A stretch of DNA of 64,000 bases, taken from assembly GCF_044596045.1 (NCBI RefSeq), contig NZ_CP138995.1, positions 2,666,001 through 2,730,000 of the forward strand, read 5' to 3'. This stretch comes from Flagellimonas sp947499585 (GTDB taxonomy: Bacteria > Bacteroidota > Bacteroidia > Flavobacteriales > Flavobacteriaceae). A program made the position numbers and the translations under genes. Below the pieces are notes generated by a model. The model was not told the origin of the DNA and did no database searches. It saw only the letters and a list, made by a program, of their open reading frames with translations. This document shows, piece after piece, positions 52,392-60,960 of this stretch (the first letter of the stretch is position 1; each line of letters opens with the position of its first letter).

Positions 52392-52564
52392 ATATATAGC
52401 AAATTGGGCGATTAGTGTTTAATCGAAAAGTTTGTGTCTATTTACAAAGTCGCCAAATCTTTTGATTTGTTATTAAAAGAGAAAAATTAAAACAAAATAC
52501 AAAACATTTGGCTTGTGGCTAAACCGAAAATAATTGTCTGTTTTCTGCCCAACTTGCCATATAT
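52392..52564. repeat. 173-bp element with 18-bp terminal inverted repeats (MITE-like)
   Basis: ATATATAGCAAATTGGGC at 52392-52409 matches the reverse complement of GCCCAACTTGCCATATAT at 52547-52564 at 16 of 18 positions, and both mismatches are G-T compatible. Inside is a CAAATC/GATTTG hairpin. There is no coding frame. This is either a miniature inverted-repeat element or a long RNA hairpin. It starts 6 bases past the stop of the HAD gene. Confidence 0.65.
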
Positions 52565-52584
52565 TTAACGATAACGAAACTCCC

Positions 52585-53820
52585 CTATCCCCTATTCTTT
52601 TCTTCAATCCATTTGGCCATATACTTGGTGCTTGCCAAGGTTTGGTGCTGTAGCAGTCGTCCCATAAAATTGTTATTTCGGTGCTCTTCCAAATGCTGTT
52701 GTAGCTGCTTCAATTGTTTTTGCAGCCTTTCTAGTAGTATTTCTTTGCTATATAGGGTATTAATCAGGGTAACACCTTGCACTTGCGCTACCTCCCACTT
52801 TTCTTTGTTTTGGTAATGTTCTACAGCGACTATTGCAAAAGCATCCCAATCATTGCATACGGCTCCATTCCAAGGTAAATCTCCATGCATACCTTCAGCC
52901 CCAATGGCTGTGGTAATGCTTGGGGTTCCGTTTTGCATGGCAGTAATCAATTTTCCCTTTATCCCAGCACCAAATTGTAGAGGAGCCAAACTTACTTTGG
53001 CATTTTGGAATACAGTTTCCAAATCCTCTGCCCAACCCATTACATGAAACCCTATTGCCGGGCTCTGCATTTCCAAAACCTGCTTGGGTAGATAAGCTCC
53101 ATAAATATGTAACTCGGCGTTTGGCAATGCCTTTCTAATTAAAGGCCAAATAGTCTTTTTTAGGGTGATAATGGAATCTACATTAGGCGCATGCTTGCCG
53201 TTGCCCACGCAAACAAAATCCTTTCGTTCTTCAAACGTAGGCCATTCCCCTATCTCCTCTTTTGTGAGTTTTCTTAGCATAAAAGGGAGATAAATGAGCA
53301 TGTCTTTGGGGATATCCAATTCATTTTGAAGCAATTCCATCTCATAAGAAGAAATCATCAAAGAAACATCTGAGCGGTAAATGCTCGCCACCTCTCGGAG
53401 TGTCATTTCATGTTGCTTCCATTTTTGGGGAGTAAAAGCTTCATTCTTTTTATGGCATTCTTCCCGTGCTTTTCGTAGCGAATGTAAATCCTCTGTATTT
53501 AAAACTCTAAGTGCTTGCGGAGCAAACTGGACAACACGCCATCCATACTGCTCTTCCGTCATAAATCGGTCAAAGACAACAATGTCTGGCTCAAGCTCCT
53601 TAACATAATCATCAAAACTGGAGTGATTTAATTGTAGGGTCACGGTTTCTACCTCCAATGCTTCTAAATCCAAGCTATATATTGTCTTAGAAGCCGCCGA
53701 ACCAAAAGCGATATAATACCCCAAATCATTAAAAGCTTGTAGTAATTGCTGCATACGATGACCTGCCGCTGTAGTTGCTGGCTCTGGCCACACATAACCA
53801 ATAAAGAATACTTTTTTCAT
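52585..53820 (-). CDS. Glycosyltransferase, GT4-like
   Basis: A 411-residue protein of the GT-B fold. The N-terminus starts KKVFFIGYVWPEPATTAAGH, a typical acceptor-side domain. The C-terminal donor-site segment is APLQFGAGIKGKLITAMQNG. The sugar substrate is not decidable. It is the second gene of a likely two-gene unit 5 bases after the helicase gene, a combination without an obvious functional link. Confidence 0.85.
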   Translation of the reverse strand: MKKVFFIGYVWPEPATTAAGHRMQQLLQAFNDLGYYIAFGSAASKTIYSLDLEALEVETVTLQLNHSSFDDYVKELEPDIVVFDRFMTEEQYGWRVVQFAPQALRVLNTEDLHSLRKAREECHKKNEAFTPQKWKQHEMTLREVASIYRSDVSLMISSYEMELLQNELDIPKDMLIYLPFMLRKLTKEEIGEWPTFEERKDFVCVGNGKHAPNVDSIITLKKTIWPLIRKALPNAELHIYGAYLPKQVLEMQSPAIGFHVMGWAEDLETVFQNAKVSLAPLQFGAGIKGKLITAMQNGTPSITTAIGAEGMHGDLPWNGAVCNDWDAFAIVAVEHYQNKEKWEVAQVQGVTLINTLYSKEILLERLQKQLKQLQQHLEEHRNNNFMGRLLQHQTLASTKYMAKWIEEKNRG

Positions 53821-53825
53821 CTTGG

Positions 53826-55337
53826 CTACATTAGTGCCGCGAACTTTTTAGAGATACTGGAGCGTAGCTTGCGTTCATAATCCTCCTCTAACCATTCCTT
53901 GTAATTCTTGGTGTTGTTCATGATGCAGTAGGAATATTGACGCACGCGGTATGCAATTTCTTCTTTTAGCTCCTTGGCCAAAATACGGGCATCAAAAACA
54001 TCCTCGCTATTCTCCAAGCAGATTTGAGCGTGTTGTTCAATACTCATCTCCAACACCAGTTTGGATTTTCCTCCTTTGGCAAATACTTTTTTGTACTCTT
54101 GCTTAATATCAAAAGTGATGTTTTCAGATTTGCTGAACTTTGCTTTTAGCTCATCTGGCATTTCGTAAACGAACTCCCGTTCTATATCCTCATCATTTTT
54201 AATGTTTTCCAAGTAGAAATCAGGGAAATGGAAGATTTCTTGCCAGTCCAGAGGTGAGTCCCAAGGACCAAAACGGGCCAGATTGTTCCCCATGTCTATT
54301 ACGGAAAACTCATTTTTGTTGGGCAGAATTCGTGATCCCCTACCAATCATTTGAAAGTACAAGGTGAGTGAACGCGTAGCTCTGTTTAGGATAATGGTTT
54401 GTACAGTAGGCTCATCAAAACCAGTGGTTAAAATACTTACGGATGTTAGAATTGCTCCCGGGGTATTGGCAAACCATTCCAATATTTCTTTTCGTTCAGA
54501 TGCCGTATTCTTATTATCTAGGTGCCTAATGTTATATCCAGCCTTTTTAAAGGTTTCAAACACATAAAGCGAAGTGTTTATACCATTGTTGAAAATAAGT
54601 GTCTTGGTGCCCTTGGCAATTTCTTCATATGCAGAGACCAACTTACCAAGCATACTATGGTTACCATAAAACTCATCTGAAGACTTTACGGTATAATCAC
54701 CGTGTATTCCCAGTTTTAAGGTTTTTAGGCTAACATCATAATTATAAAGGTTGGCCTTGGCCAAAAATTCCTTTTCTATTAAAGATTTAATGGATTCCCC
54801 TATGATCAAATGTTTGTAATGATCCTTCATGGGAAGTTTTATATTGGAACTTAAGGGTGTGGCGGTAACGCCCAATATGGTAGAACCTTCAAAATATTTG
54901 AACAGCTTTCTAAAAGAATTGTAATGTGCCTCATCTATAATTACAAGACCTATATTGTTGATGGTGACCTTTTCTTCTTGTAGCCTATTGTTCAAAGTTT
55001 CCACCATGGCCACAAAACACATATAATCGTCTTGGTCCTGCAGTTCTTTTACCTCGCTATTGATGATTTTATTCGCTACTCCAAAACCGTGAAGCATTTT
55101 AGAGGTTTGTCTGCTCAGCTCTATCCTGTGGGTGAGCACCATGACCTTTTTGCCCGTATCCTGAATGTATTTTCTGGTGATTTCAGAAAAAACTACCGTT
55201 TTCCCGCCACCTGTGGGCAGCTGGTACAAAATATTGGTGCCATCCGGCAACTCATCAATATGCTTGAAAATCTTTTTTAGATCTTCTTGCTGGTAATCGT
55301 ATAATGTTTTTCTGCTTATTGCTCTTTCTATCTCCAA
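53826..55337 (-). CDS. DEAD/DEAH-box helicase, SSL2-like
   Basis: A 503-residue superfamily 2 helicase. Motif I PTGGGKT is at 41-47, motif II DEAH in LVIIDEAHYN, motif III VTATPL, and motif VI QMIGRGSRI. The C-terminal 100 residues are helical and unassigned. Such stand-alone SSL2-like helicases occur in many bacteria and unwind nucleic acids using ATP. It is the first gene of the unit with the glycosyltransferase. Confidence 0.92.
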   Translation of the reverse strand: MEIERAISRKTLYDYQQEDLKKIFKHIDELPDGTNILYQLPTGGGKTVVFSEITRKYIQDTGKKVMVLTHRIELSRQTSKMLHGFGVANKIINSEVKELQDQDDYMCFVAMVETLNNRLQEEKVTINNIGLVIIDEAHYNSFRKLFKYFEGSTILGVTATPLSSNIKLPMKDHYKHLIIGESIKSLIEKEFLAKANLYNYDVSLKTLKLGIHGDYTVKSSDEFYGNHSMLGKLVSAYEEIAKGTKTLIFNNGINTSLYVFETFKKAGYNIRHLDNKNTASERKEILEWFANTPGAILTSVSILTTGFDEPTVQTIILNRATRSLTLYFQMIGRGSRILPNKNEFSVIDMGNNLARFGPWDSPLDWQEIFHFPDFYLENIKNDEDIEREFVYEMPDELKAKFSKSENITFDIKQEYKKVFAKGGKSKLVLEMSIEQHAQICLENSEDVFDARILAKELKEEIAYRVRQYSYCIMNNTKNYKEWLEEDYERKLRSSISKKFAALM

Positions 55338-55579
55338 AGGAAAAATGGATTAAATGTTCCAAAATATCAAACCTTACAAAATTAGGAGTTTTTTGAACCA
55401 CTGCTAAGCTTTATTTCAGCATTTCTATTAAGATACTATCAACAATTGTTTTGATAGTGATTTTTGCCCGTGTTTTGGTGAAACTCATAACATTTTGATA
55501 ACAATAACAAATGTAGTTTGGAAAATCCCCTTTTATGATGTATCATGTAAGTTATAATCACTAGAAACTAAATACACAT
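55338..55579. other. Intergenic region upstream of rpoD
   Basis: This is a 242-base AT-rich stretch between the divergent helicase and rpoD genes. CATTTTGATAACAA followed by AATGTAGTTTGG near 55492-55522 resembles a Bacteroidota TTTG / TAnnTTTG promoter but does not match exactly. No small gene is visible. Confidence 0.35.
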
Positions 55580-56443
55580 ATGAGGCAGCTAAAAATCATA
55601 AAGCAGGTTACTAATAGAGAATCTAAATCCTTAGATAAATACCTTCAAGATATTAGCAAAATTGATTTAATCACTGCCCAAGAAGAAGTTGAACTGGCTC
55701 AACGTATTAGAGAGGGCGATCAGGCTGCTTTGGAGAAACTGACCAATGCCAACCTTAGGTTTGTGGTATCGGTGGCCAAACAATACCAAAATCAAGGATT
55801 AAAATTACCAGATCTTATTAATGAAGGTAATGTGGGTTTGGTAAAAGCTGCTAAACGTTTTGATGAGACCAGGGGTTTTAAATTTATCTCTTATGCGGTA
55901 TGGTGGATTAGACAGTCCATTCTTCAGGCTTTGGCGGAACAATCTAGAGTTGTACGTCTTCCGTTGAACAAAATTGGTTCGATCAATAAAATCAAAAAAA
56001 CATTTTCTTACTTGGAACAGGCCCATGAAAGGCCACCTTCTCCTGAAGAGATTGCAAAGGAACTGGATATGACGGTTACAGAAGTAAAGCAATCGCTTAA
56101 AAATTCTGGAAGACACGTTTCTATGGATGCGCCTTTAAAGGAAGGAGAAACTTCAAGTTTGTATGATGTATTGAATTCTTCTGAATCACCAAATCCTGAT
56201 AAAGATTTAATGCACCAATCGCTAAATACTGAAATTAACAGAGCTCTGGAGACGCTTTCTCCAAGAGAAGCTGATGTTGTTCGGTTGTATTATGGTATTG
56301 GAGATCAACAGTCCATGACTTTAGAAGAGATTGGAAGCACTTTTGATCTTACTCGGGAACGGGTTAGGCAAATACGAGAAAAGGCGATTAGAAAGCTTAG
56401 ACATACTTCTAAAAGCAAAATTTTAAAATCCTATCTAGGTTAG
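55580..56443 (+). CDS. rpoD: Primary sigma factor RpoD (sigma-70 family)
   Basis: A 287-residue sigma factor of the short Bacteroidota type without region 1.1. Region 1.2 starts KSLDKYLQDISKIDLIT. Region 2 contains NLRFVVSVAKQYQNQGL and FDETRGFKFISYAVWWIRQSI for core binding and -10 melting. Region 3 has the helical RPPSPEEIAKELDMT. Region 4 contains TLEEIGSTFDLTRERVRQIRE for -35 recognition. It is transcribed alone and ends at the hairpin that follows. Confidence 0.95.
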   Translation: MRQLKIIKQVTNRESKSLDKYLQDISKIDLITAQEEVELAQRIREGDQAALEKLTNANLRFVVSVAKQYQNQGLKLPDLINEGNVGLVKAAKRFDETRGFKFISYAVWWIRQSILQALAEQSRVVRLPLNKIGSINKIKKTFSYLEQAHERPPSPEEIAKELDMTVTEVKQSLKNSGRHVSMDAPLKEGETSSLYDVLNSSESPNPDKDLMHQSLNTEINRALETLSPREADVVRLYYGIGDQQSMTLEEIGSTFDLTRERVRQIREKAIRKLRHTSKSKILKSYLG

Positions 56444-56457
56444 GATTTACAGCAATA

Positions 56458-56491
56458 AAAAAGGGGATGTTATAATTAACATCCCCTTTTT
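56458..56491. terminator. Bidirectional terminator between rpoD and two micro-ORFs
   Basis: An A-rich arm with GGGGATGTTA pairs with TAACATCCCC and a run of T, around a TAAT loop. The A-run and T-run mirror each other, so both strands end here. It lies 15 bases past the rpoD stop and 22 bases past the stop of the minus-strand micro-ORF that ends at 56513. Confidence 0.9.
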
Positions 56492-56512
56492 CATGATATA
56501 CACTTTAAACTA

Positions 56513-56614
56513 TCACGGACGGCTCAACTGACTAATATTAAAGTCAGTAAGCATTTCATTTAAATCTTGAATAAAATTCAAGTAAGCTGTATTTTCTTGA
56601 TTTTGATTTTTCAT
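56513..56614 (-). CDS. 33-residue micro-ORF, paralogue 1
   Basis: A micro-ORF on the minus strand, read directly: MKNQNQENTAYLNFIQDL, continuing NEMLTDFNISQLSRP. It is a sequence relative of the next upstream micro-ORF; both share the pattern Y-L-x-F-(I/L)-Q-(D/E)-L-N-E-(M/I)-L. The centre could form an amphipathic helix. It is preceded by the leader ACAGCCCCAAAC and followed by a strong terminator, so it is likely to be transcribed. No known family is recognised. Confidence 0.6.
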   Translation of the reverse strand: MKNQNQENTAYLNFIQDLNEMLTDFNISQLSRP

Positions 56615-56636
56615 AAGATAAAGTTTGGGGCTGTTA

Positions 56637-56735
56637 CTATAAATAATCCAACTCTGCCAGTTCGTTTATGCTTAAAATTTCATTAAGCTCCTGAAGGAAC
56701 GCCAAGTATTCTTCTCCGTAGGTGTCGTATAACAT
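56637..56735 (-). CDS. 32-residue micro-ORF, paralogue 2
   Basis: A micro-ORF on the minus strand, 22 bases upstream of paralogue 1: MLYDTYGEEYLAFLQEL, continuing NEILSINELAELDYL. Its core YLAFLQELNEIL matches YLNFIQDLNEML of the other copy. The leader AACAACCCAAAG resembles that of paralogue 1, so the duplicated unit seems to include the leader. The two could encode a peptide pair, signals or small regulators. None of these roles is shown by sequence. Confidence 0.6.
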   Translation of the reverse strand: MLYDTYGEEYLAFLQELNEILSINELAELDYL

Positions 56736-56890
56736 AGTATTAGGTGTTTAATCTTTGGGTTGTTGTTATAACGTAAACCTATTAGAAAGATTATTCTGGA
56801 GCAATAAATTGTGGTGAAATTCTTAGTATAAGTTGTGAAATCGCAAAAAATATACTTTATAAGAAAAATAGTACTTTTCTGAAGTTTGCT

Positions 56891-57262
56891 TTAAGATTGT
56901 TTCTCTTTCTCTGATTCAAAAATGTCCAGAGAAACCTCAAAATCCATATTTAGCCCCTTTACTTTCGCTGGCTTAATATCAAATTCATCATATATAAAAC
57001 AGAGGTCCATGGGTAATCGCGATCGCTCATTAGAGATCGGGCGCCCCAATTTGTTCAAAAGCGCACATTTAACCTCAAATGCTTTATTGCTGAGTGCGAG
57101 GTTTTCGCTGTTTTCAAGTTCTTCAAGAAGCGGAAGCTCTTTGGCATCCCCTATCTCTAAAATTTGATTTAAAAGAATAAGTTTACAGTCTAGATCAGTA
57201 GCGTGTTCAAACAACTGATGAAAGATACTTTGAAAATGTTCAGGTAGGTTACTATCTTTCAT
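56891..57262 (-). CDS. Hypothetical 123-residue protein
   Basis: A 123-residue cytoplasmic protein, mainly helical in the first 70 residues and ending in a charged, beta-like tail. The first half (LLNQILEIGDAKELPLLEELE) looks like a pair of HEAT-type helices. No family is recognised. It starts 17 bases after the stop of the Hpt-like gene and lies upstream of the two micro-ORFs, so the four may form one transcript. Confidence 0.65.
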   Translation of the reverse strand: MKDSNLPEHFQSIFHQLFEHATDLDCKLILLNQILEIGDAKELPLLEELENSENLALSNKAFEVKCALLNKLGRPISNERSRLPMDLCFIYDEFDIKPAKVKGLNMDFEVSLDIFESEKEKQS

Positions 57263-57279
57263 GATGTTGGGTTTGGTTT

Positions 57280-58095
57280 TTACATATCTCTCAGCACATC
57301 AATTTCAAAATCAACCAACTCTTCAACTTTTGGGTATTCCACTAAGAACTGATTGTATAGAAAGTTAAGGTACTTTATATCGTTATCTGTTTTGCAAACG
57401 GTACTCATTTGATTGGTAATTTCTAACAAGCTTACCGTTTTCATCATCCTAAGGCATGGTTGTATTTTTTGACAAGCAAAATCCACTCCTCTAAAATTCT
57501 TGGTTTGTAAGTGTACTTTTAGACCACCTATAAACTCCAATATATTTTGTTTGTAAAGCCTGATCAGCTCCTCCAAAAGCTCCATTTGGCCCATACATTC
57601 CGTTAAAACAGGTTTTAAGTTTACTTTTTGGGTGGAAAAGACTGATTCTAAATTTTCTTCTACAATTTTGGTGCTTGGGATTGTGCTTCCTATATGTTCC
57701 ATATGCTCAGGGTTCTCTCTATCATTATTGCTCAAATGTTTGCTAACCGTTTTAAGGGCCTTTGCTATGCGCTCTTGCTTTTTGGTCAAATTGGTTGTTT
57801 CCAATAATTGAATCAAGGAAAAAAGCAATTCGGTATTTGATGGGGTCTCTTGTATATTCTCAGAAGGTGATTCAGGTAGGGTTTTCTCTGCCCCTTTAAT
57901 TCCTATCTGTTCATAAATCACCTCCAACTGGTTCATTTCTGGAACACCAAAAACTTTATCTTCCAAACCCGTTTTAAAACTATCAAACGACTTTTTTAAC
58001 CTTCCTGCCTCTACTGTGCCCAATTCTTCATAAGAAAAGCTACTTAGTCCTATTTCCAATTTTTCCAAATACGTCAGTAATTCTCGTGTCCCCAA
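57280..58095 (-). CDS. Protein with degenerate Hpt-like domain (271 residues)
   Basis: Residues 165-260 look like a four-helix histidine-phosphotransfer (Hpt) domain: MELLEELIRLYKQNILEFIG, then FACQKIQPCLRMMKT. True Hpt domains have a phosphorylated His in an AHKIKP-type motif. Here Q209 sits at that place, so phosphotransfer is not expected. Residues 1-60 form a separate helical domain and 70-150 an acidic linker. The family is not further recognised. It is the first gene of a probable unit with the 123-residue protein. Confidence 0.62.
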   Translation of the reverse strand: MGTRELLTYLEKLEIGLSSFSYEELGTVEAGRLKKSFDSFKTGLEDKVFGVPEMNQLEVIYEQIGIKGAEKTLPESPSENIQETPSNTELLFSLIQLLETTNLTKKQERIAKALKTVSKHLSNNDRENPEHMEHIGSTIPSTKIVEENLESVFSTQKVNLKPVLTECMGQMELLEELIRLYKQNILEFIGGLKVHLQTKNFRGVDFACQKIQPCLRMMKTVSLLEITNQMSTVCKTDNDIKYLNFLYNQFLVEYPKVEELVDFEIDVLRDM

Positions 58096-58224
58096 ATCTT
58101 TTATTATTAGTGGTTTTAACTATCTCTAAAAATGTTGATTTTGGTACGGGATTACAACTTAATGTTCTATACCCTGTGCATTTTGTTGTCAAATTGCTTT
58201 ATTTGTAGGTGTAAAAAAACAGAC

Positions 58225-59508
58225 ATGAGATATTCTTACCTATTGGGCGCTATTACAATTCTATTTTCATGCGCAGAAAAGAATCCTAAAAACACCGAAA
58301 CCTTGGAGGAAAAAGCAAAAAAAATACATGAAAAAGTGATTACTATTGATACTCATGATGATATCAATATAAAGAACTTTACAGATAGCATCAATTACAC
58401 CCAAAATTTGGATACACAGGTGAATTTGCCAAAAATGGAAGCTGGTGGCTTAGATGTAGCATGGTTGATTGTCTATACGGGTCAGGATTCTTTAAATGCT
58501 GGAGGATATGCAAAAGCTTCAGAAAATGCCATTTCTAAGTTTGATGCCATTCATAGATTGTGCGAAGTGTACGCTCCGGACAAAATGGAATTGGCACTTA
58601 CTTCTGATGATGTAAGACGAATTAGCGCATCCGGTAAAAAAGTAGCGATGATTGGGGTTGAAAACGCCTATCCTATTGGTGAAGATTTGTCCAAGTTTGA
58701 AGAATATCAAAAACGCGGCGCACGTTACATTTCATTATCCCATAATGGACATAGTCAATTCTGTGATTCCAACACGGGTGAAAAGGATAGTCTATGGCTA
58801 TATAATGGTTTAAGTGATTTAGGTAAAAGTGCTGTAAAAGAGATGAATAGACTTGGAATGATGATAGATATTTCTCATCCATCCAAAGAATCTATGAAAC
58901 AGATGATAGTGTTATCCAAAGCACCTATTATTGCTTCCCATTCTTCCGCTAGAGCGTTGTGCAATCATAGCAGAAATTTAGATGACGAGCAGCTTTTATT
59001 ATTAAAAGAAAATGGTGGCGTAGTCCAAACCGTGGCGTTTAGCTCATATTTAAATACGGAGAAGCATGAAGCAAGAGCTGCATACCTGAAAGAAATTCAT
59101 AAACAACTAGCAGATTCTCTTGAAGTAAACTGGTATGAACGTTCCCAATTCTCTACCCTTACGGATCAAGAGTTGATTGAGTTTATGGAAAACCGTTTAA
59201 AAATCATAAAATTGGCCAATGCTGAAGCGGCAAAGGATAATACAGCTCCCCCTGCAGTAAATGTATCGGATTTTGTTGATCATATTGACTATATGGTCAA
59301 GCTTATTGGCATTGATCATGTTGGTATTAGCTCAGATTTTGATGGCGGAGGTGGAATTGAAGGCTGGTCAGATGCCTCTGAAACATTCAACGTTACCCTA
59401 GAGTTGGTAAAGCGTGATTATTCTGAAGAAGATATAGCAAAACTATGGGGAGGAAACTTGCTCAGAGTATTAGATGAAGTGCAGGCAATAGCCACCTCTC
59501 TAAACTAA
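58225..59508 (+). CDS. M19 family membrane dipeptidase, lipoprotein
   Basis: A 427-residue zinc dipeptidase of the renal-dipeptidase family, with the lipobox ILFSC (Cys16). The first zinc motif HxD is at His44 and Asp46 in IDTHDD; Glu in GVENAYPIG and His in IDISHPSK and IIASHSSARA complete the sites. The last motif, HVGISSDFDGGG, is near the C-terminus. The start was moved to the ATG at 58225, where the signal sequence begins. It overlaps the stop of the convergent thioesterase gene by 4 bases. Confidence 0.92.
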   Translation: MRYSYLLGAITILFSCAEKNPKNTETLEEKAKKIHEKVITIDTHDDINIKNFTDSINYTQNLDTQVNLPKMEAGGLDVAWLIVYTGQDSLNAGGYAKASENAISKFDAIHRLCEVYAPDKMELALTSDDVRRISASGKKVAMIGVENAYPIGEDLSKFEEYQKRGARYISLSHNGHSQFCDSNTGEKDSLWLYNGLSDLGKSAVKEMNRLGMMIDISHPSKESMKQMIVLSKAPIIASHSSARALCNHSRNLDDEQLLLLKENGGVVQTVAFSSYLNTEKHEARAAYLKEIHKQLADSLEVNWYERSQFSTLTDQELIEFMENRLKIIKLANAEAAKDNTAPPAVNVSDFVDHIDYMVKLIGIDHVGISSDFDGGGGIEGWSDASETFNVTLELVKRDYSEEDIAKLWGGNLLRVLDEVQAIATSLN

Positions 59509-59912
59509 AACTCCTCTTTTTCTTTTTTTGCCAGACGATCCTTAACGTATTCCACTTTGGTTTTTCCGTGGGGATTGGGATTCCCTTTGTCATCCAGGTT
59601 TACCATGATAATATTATCAACGGTAACAATACTTTCATGTGTCATTTTGTTTCTCACTTCGCAATTAAGTGATATTGAGGTGACCCCAAACTTTATGACT
59701 TCTATTCCAATTTCAACGATATCGCCCTTTTCCGCGGTACTCATAAAATTGATTTCTGACATATATTTAGTGACCACTTTTTTGCTTTCTAGCTGCACAA
59801 TACTATAAAGTGCAGCTTCCTCATCAATCCATGCAAGGAGCTTTCCTCCAAACAGCGTTCCGTTGGCATTTAGGTCCTCTGGTTTAACCCACTTTCTTGT
59901 GTGAAATCTCAT
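59505..59912 (-). CDS. Acyl-CoA thioesterase (YciA-like hotdog fold)
   Basis: A 135-residue hotdog-fold enzyme that hydrolyses acyl-CoA. It starts with FHTRKWVKPEDLNANGTLFG, and GGKLLAWIDEEAAL is the conserved hotdog helix with its active-site acidic residue. At 135 residues it is normal length for the YciA type. The chain length it prefers is not decidable. Confidence 0.92.
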   Translation of the reverse strand: MRFHTRKWVKPEDLNANGTLFGGKLLAWIDEEAALYSIVQLESKKVVTKYMSEINFMSTAEKGDIVEIGIEVIKFGVTSISLNCEVRNKMTHESIVTVDNIIMVNLDDKGNPNPHGKTKVEYVKDRLAKKEKEEF

Positions 59913-60108
59913 TTAGCCTATTGTTTTCATGTTCATTTAGAATAAAATTAGGCTTTTGATCACTCCAATTAATTTTCATTTGAGTTTTAACAAAAAGATT
60001 CAATTATTATAAAGTTTGTTAATCTTAAAATAAACTTTTCTTAATTAAGTCGCATAAAAACTGAAATAAAAATAAATTCATACATCAATCAAAACTAATC
60101 TAACACAA

Positions 60109-60960
60109 ATGAATGCTACTTCGGATTATTATTCGGACCCCAGCTTTACCATTTTTAGAGTACCTACATGGCGTGCCCATTTTTACAAATTCCTGTCAGT
60201 TGATATTTGGGGAAACCTTCCAGGAAATATTCAACGTAAAATTTCTGCTTGGTATAGTTCTTTTTACAATAAACCTGCTTCTAAAAAGATTATAAAACCA
60301 TACATAAGAATAAATTACTCGGATGAAAATTATCTAGATAAGTTTAAGCCGCCTTATGGAAAAAAGGATTTTGAAAGCTTTCAGGATTTTTTTATTCGTG
60401 AGTTTAAGTCGCTGCCAAAAAATGAAAGCCCTTATGTCTGGCCTTGTGAAGGGCTGTTGTGTGATGCCGATAAAGTGCATGCGTTAAATCTTGTTCAGGT
60501 AAAATCCGATACGCGTTCAATCTCTACAGTATTTGGGTTACAGAAAGGACAAATACCAAGAGAGTATACATTTACCAACGTTTTTCTACATAATAAAAAC
60601 TATCACCGTATACATTCCCCCATAAATGGAACCATATTAAGAATACAGCATGTGCCCGGGGATCTTGTGGTGCTCAGGCCATGGATATATAAGGAGAATC
60701 CTTCGTTACCTGCATTTAGAAATGAGCGCTATAACATAGATATCAAAGATGAAGATGGCAGAACGTGGTACATATCCATTATTGGAGGTCCCGCAGTGGG
60801 CACCATAAAGCTTTCCAAAAACATTTGTGTTGGGAACAACATCAATAGGTTACAGGAATTGTCGTTGTTCTATTTGGGATCTACATGTTGTATGGCAGCT
60901 CCAATTCCTCCACGCCATCATATCAAAAACACCTTTGTAGAGGTAGGTATTCCCTATTAA
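60109..60960 (+). CDS. Phosphatidylserine decarboxylase-related protein
   Basis: A 283-residue protein of the phosphatidylserine decarboxylase family, which makes phosphatidylethanolamine. SFQDFFIREFK is at 90-100, YHRIHSP at 165-171 and the self-cleavage motif LGST at 256-259, where Ser258 becomes the pyruvoyl group. The Asp of the usual SPxDG motif is replaced by Glu114 in WPCEGLL. This and the long N-terminus without membrane helices hint at a divergent relative. It may not be the main enzyme of the cell. Confidence 0.85.
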   Translation: MNATSDYYSDPSFTIFRVPTWRAHFYKFLSVDIWGNLPGNIQRKISAWYSSFYNKPASKKIIKPYIRINYSDENYLDKFKPPYGKKDFESFQDFFIREFKSLPKNESPYVWPCEGLLCDADKVHALNLVQVKSDTRSISTVFGLQKGQIPREYTFTNVFLHNKNYHRIHSPINGTILRIQHVPGDLVVLRPWIYKENPSLPAFRNERYNIDIKDEDGRTWYISIIGGPAVGTIKLSKNICVGNNINRLQELSLFYLGSTCCMAAPIPPRHHIKNTFVEVGIPY

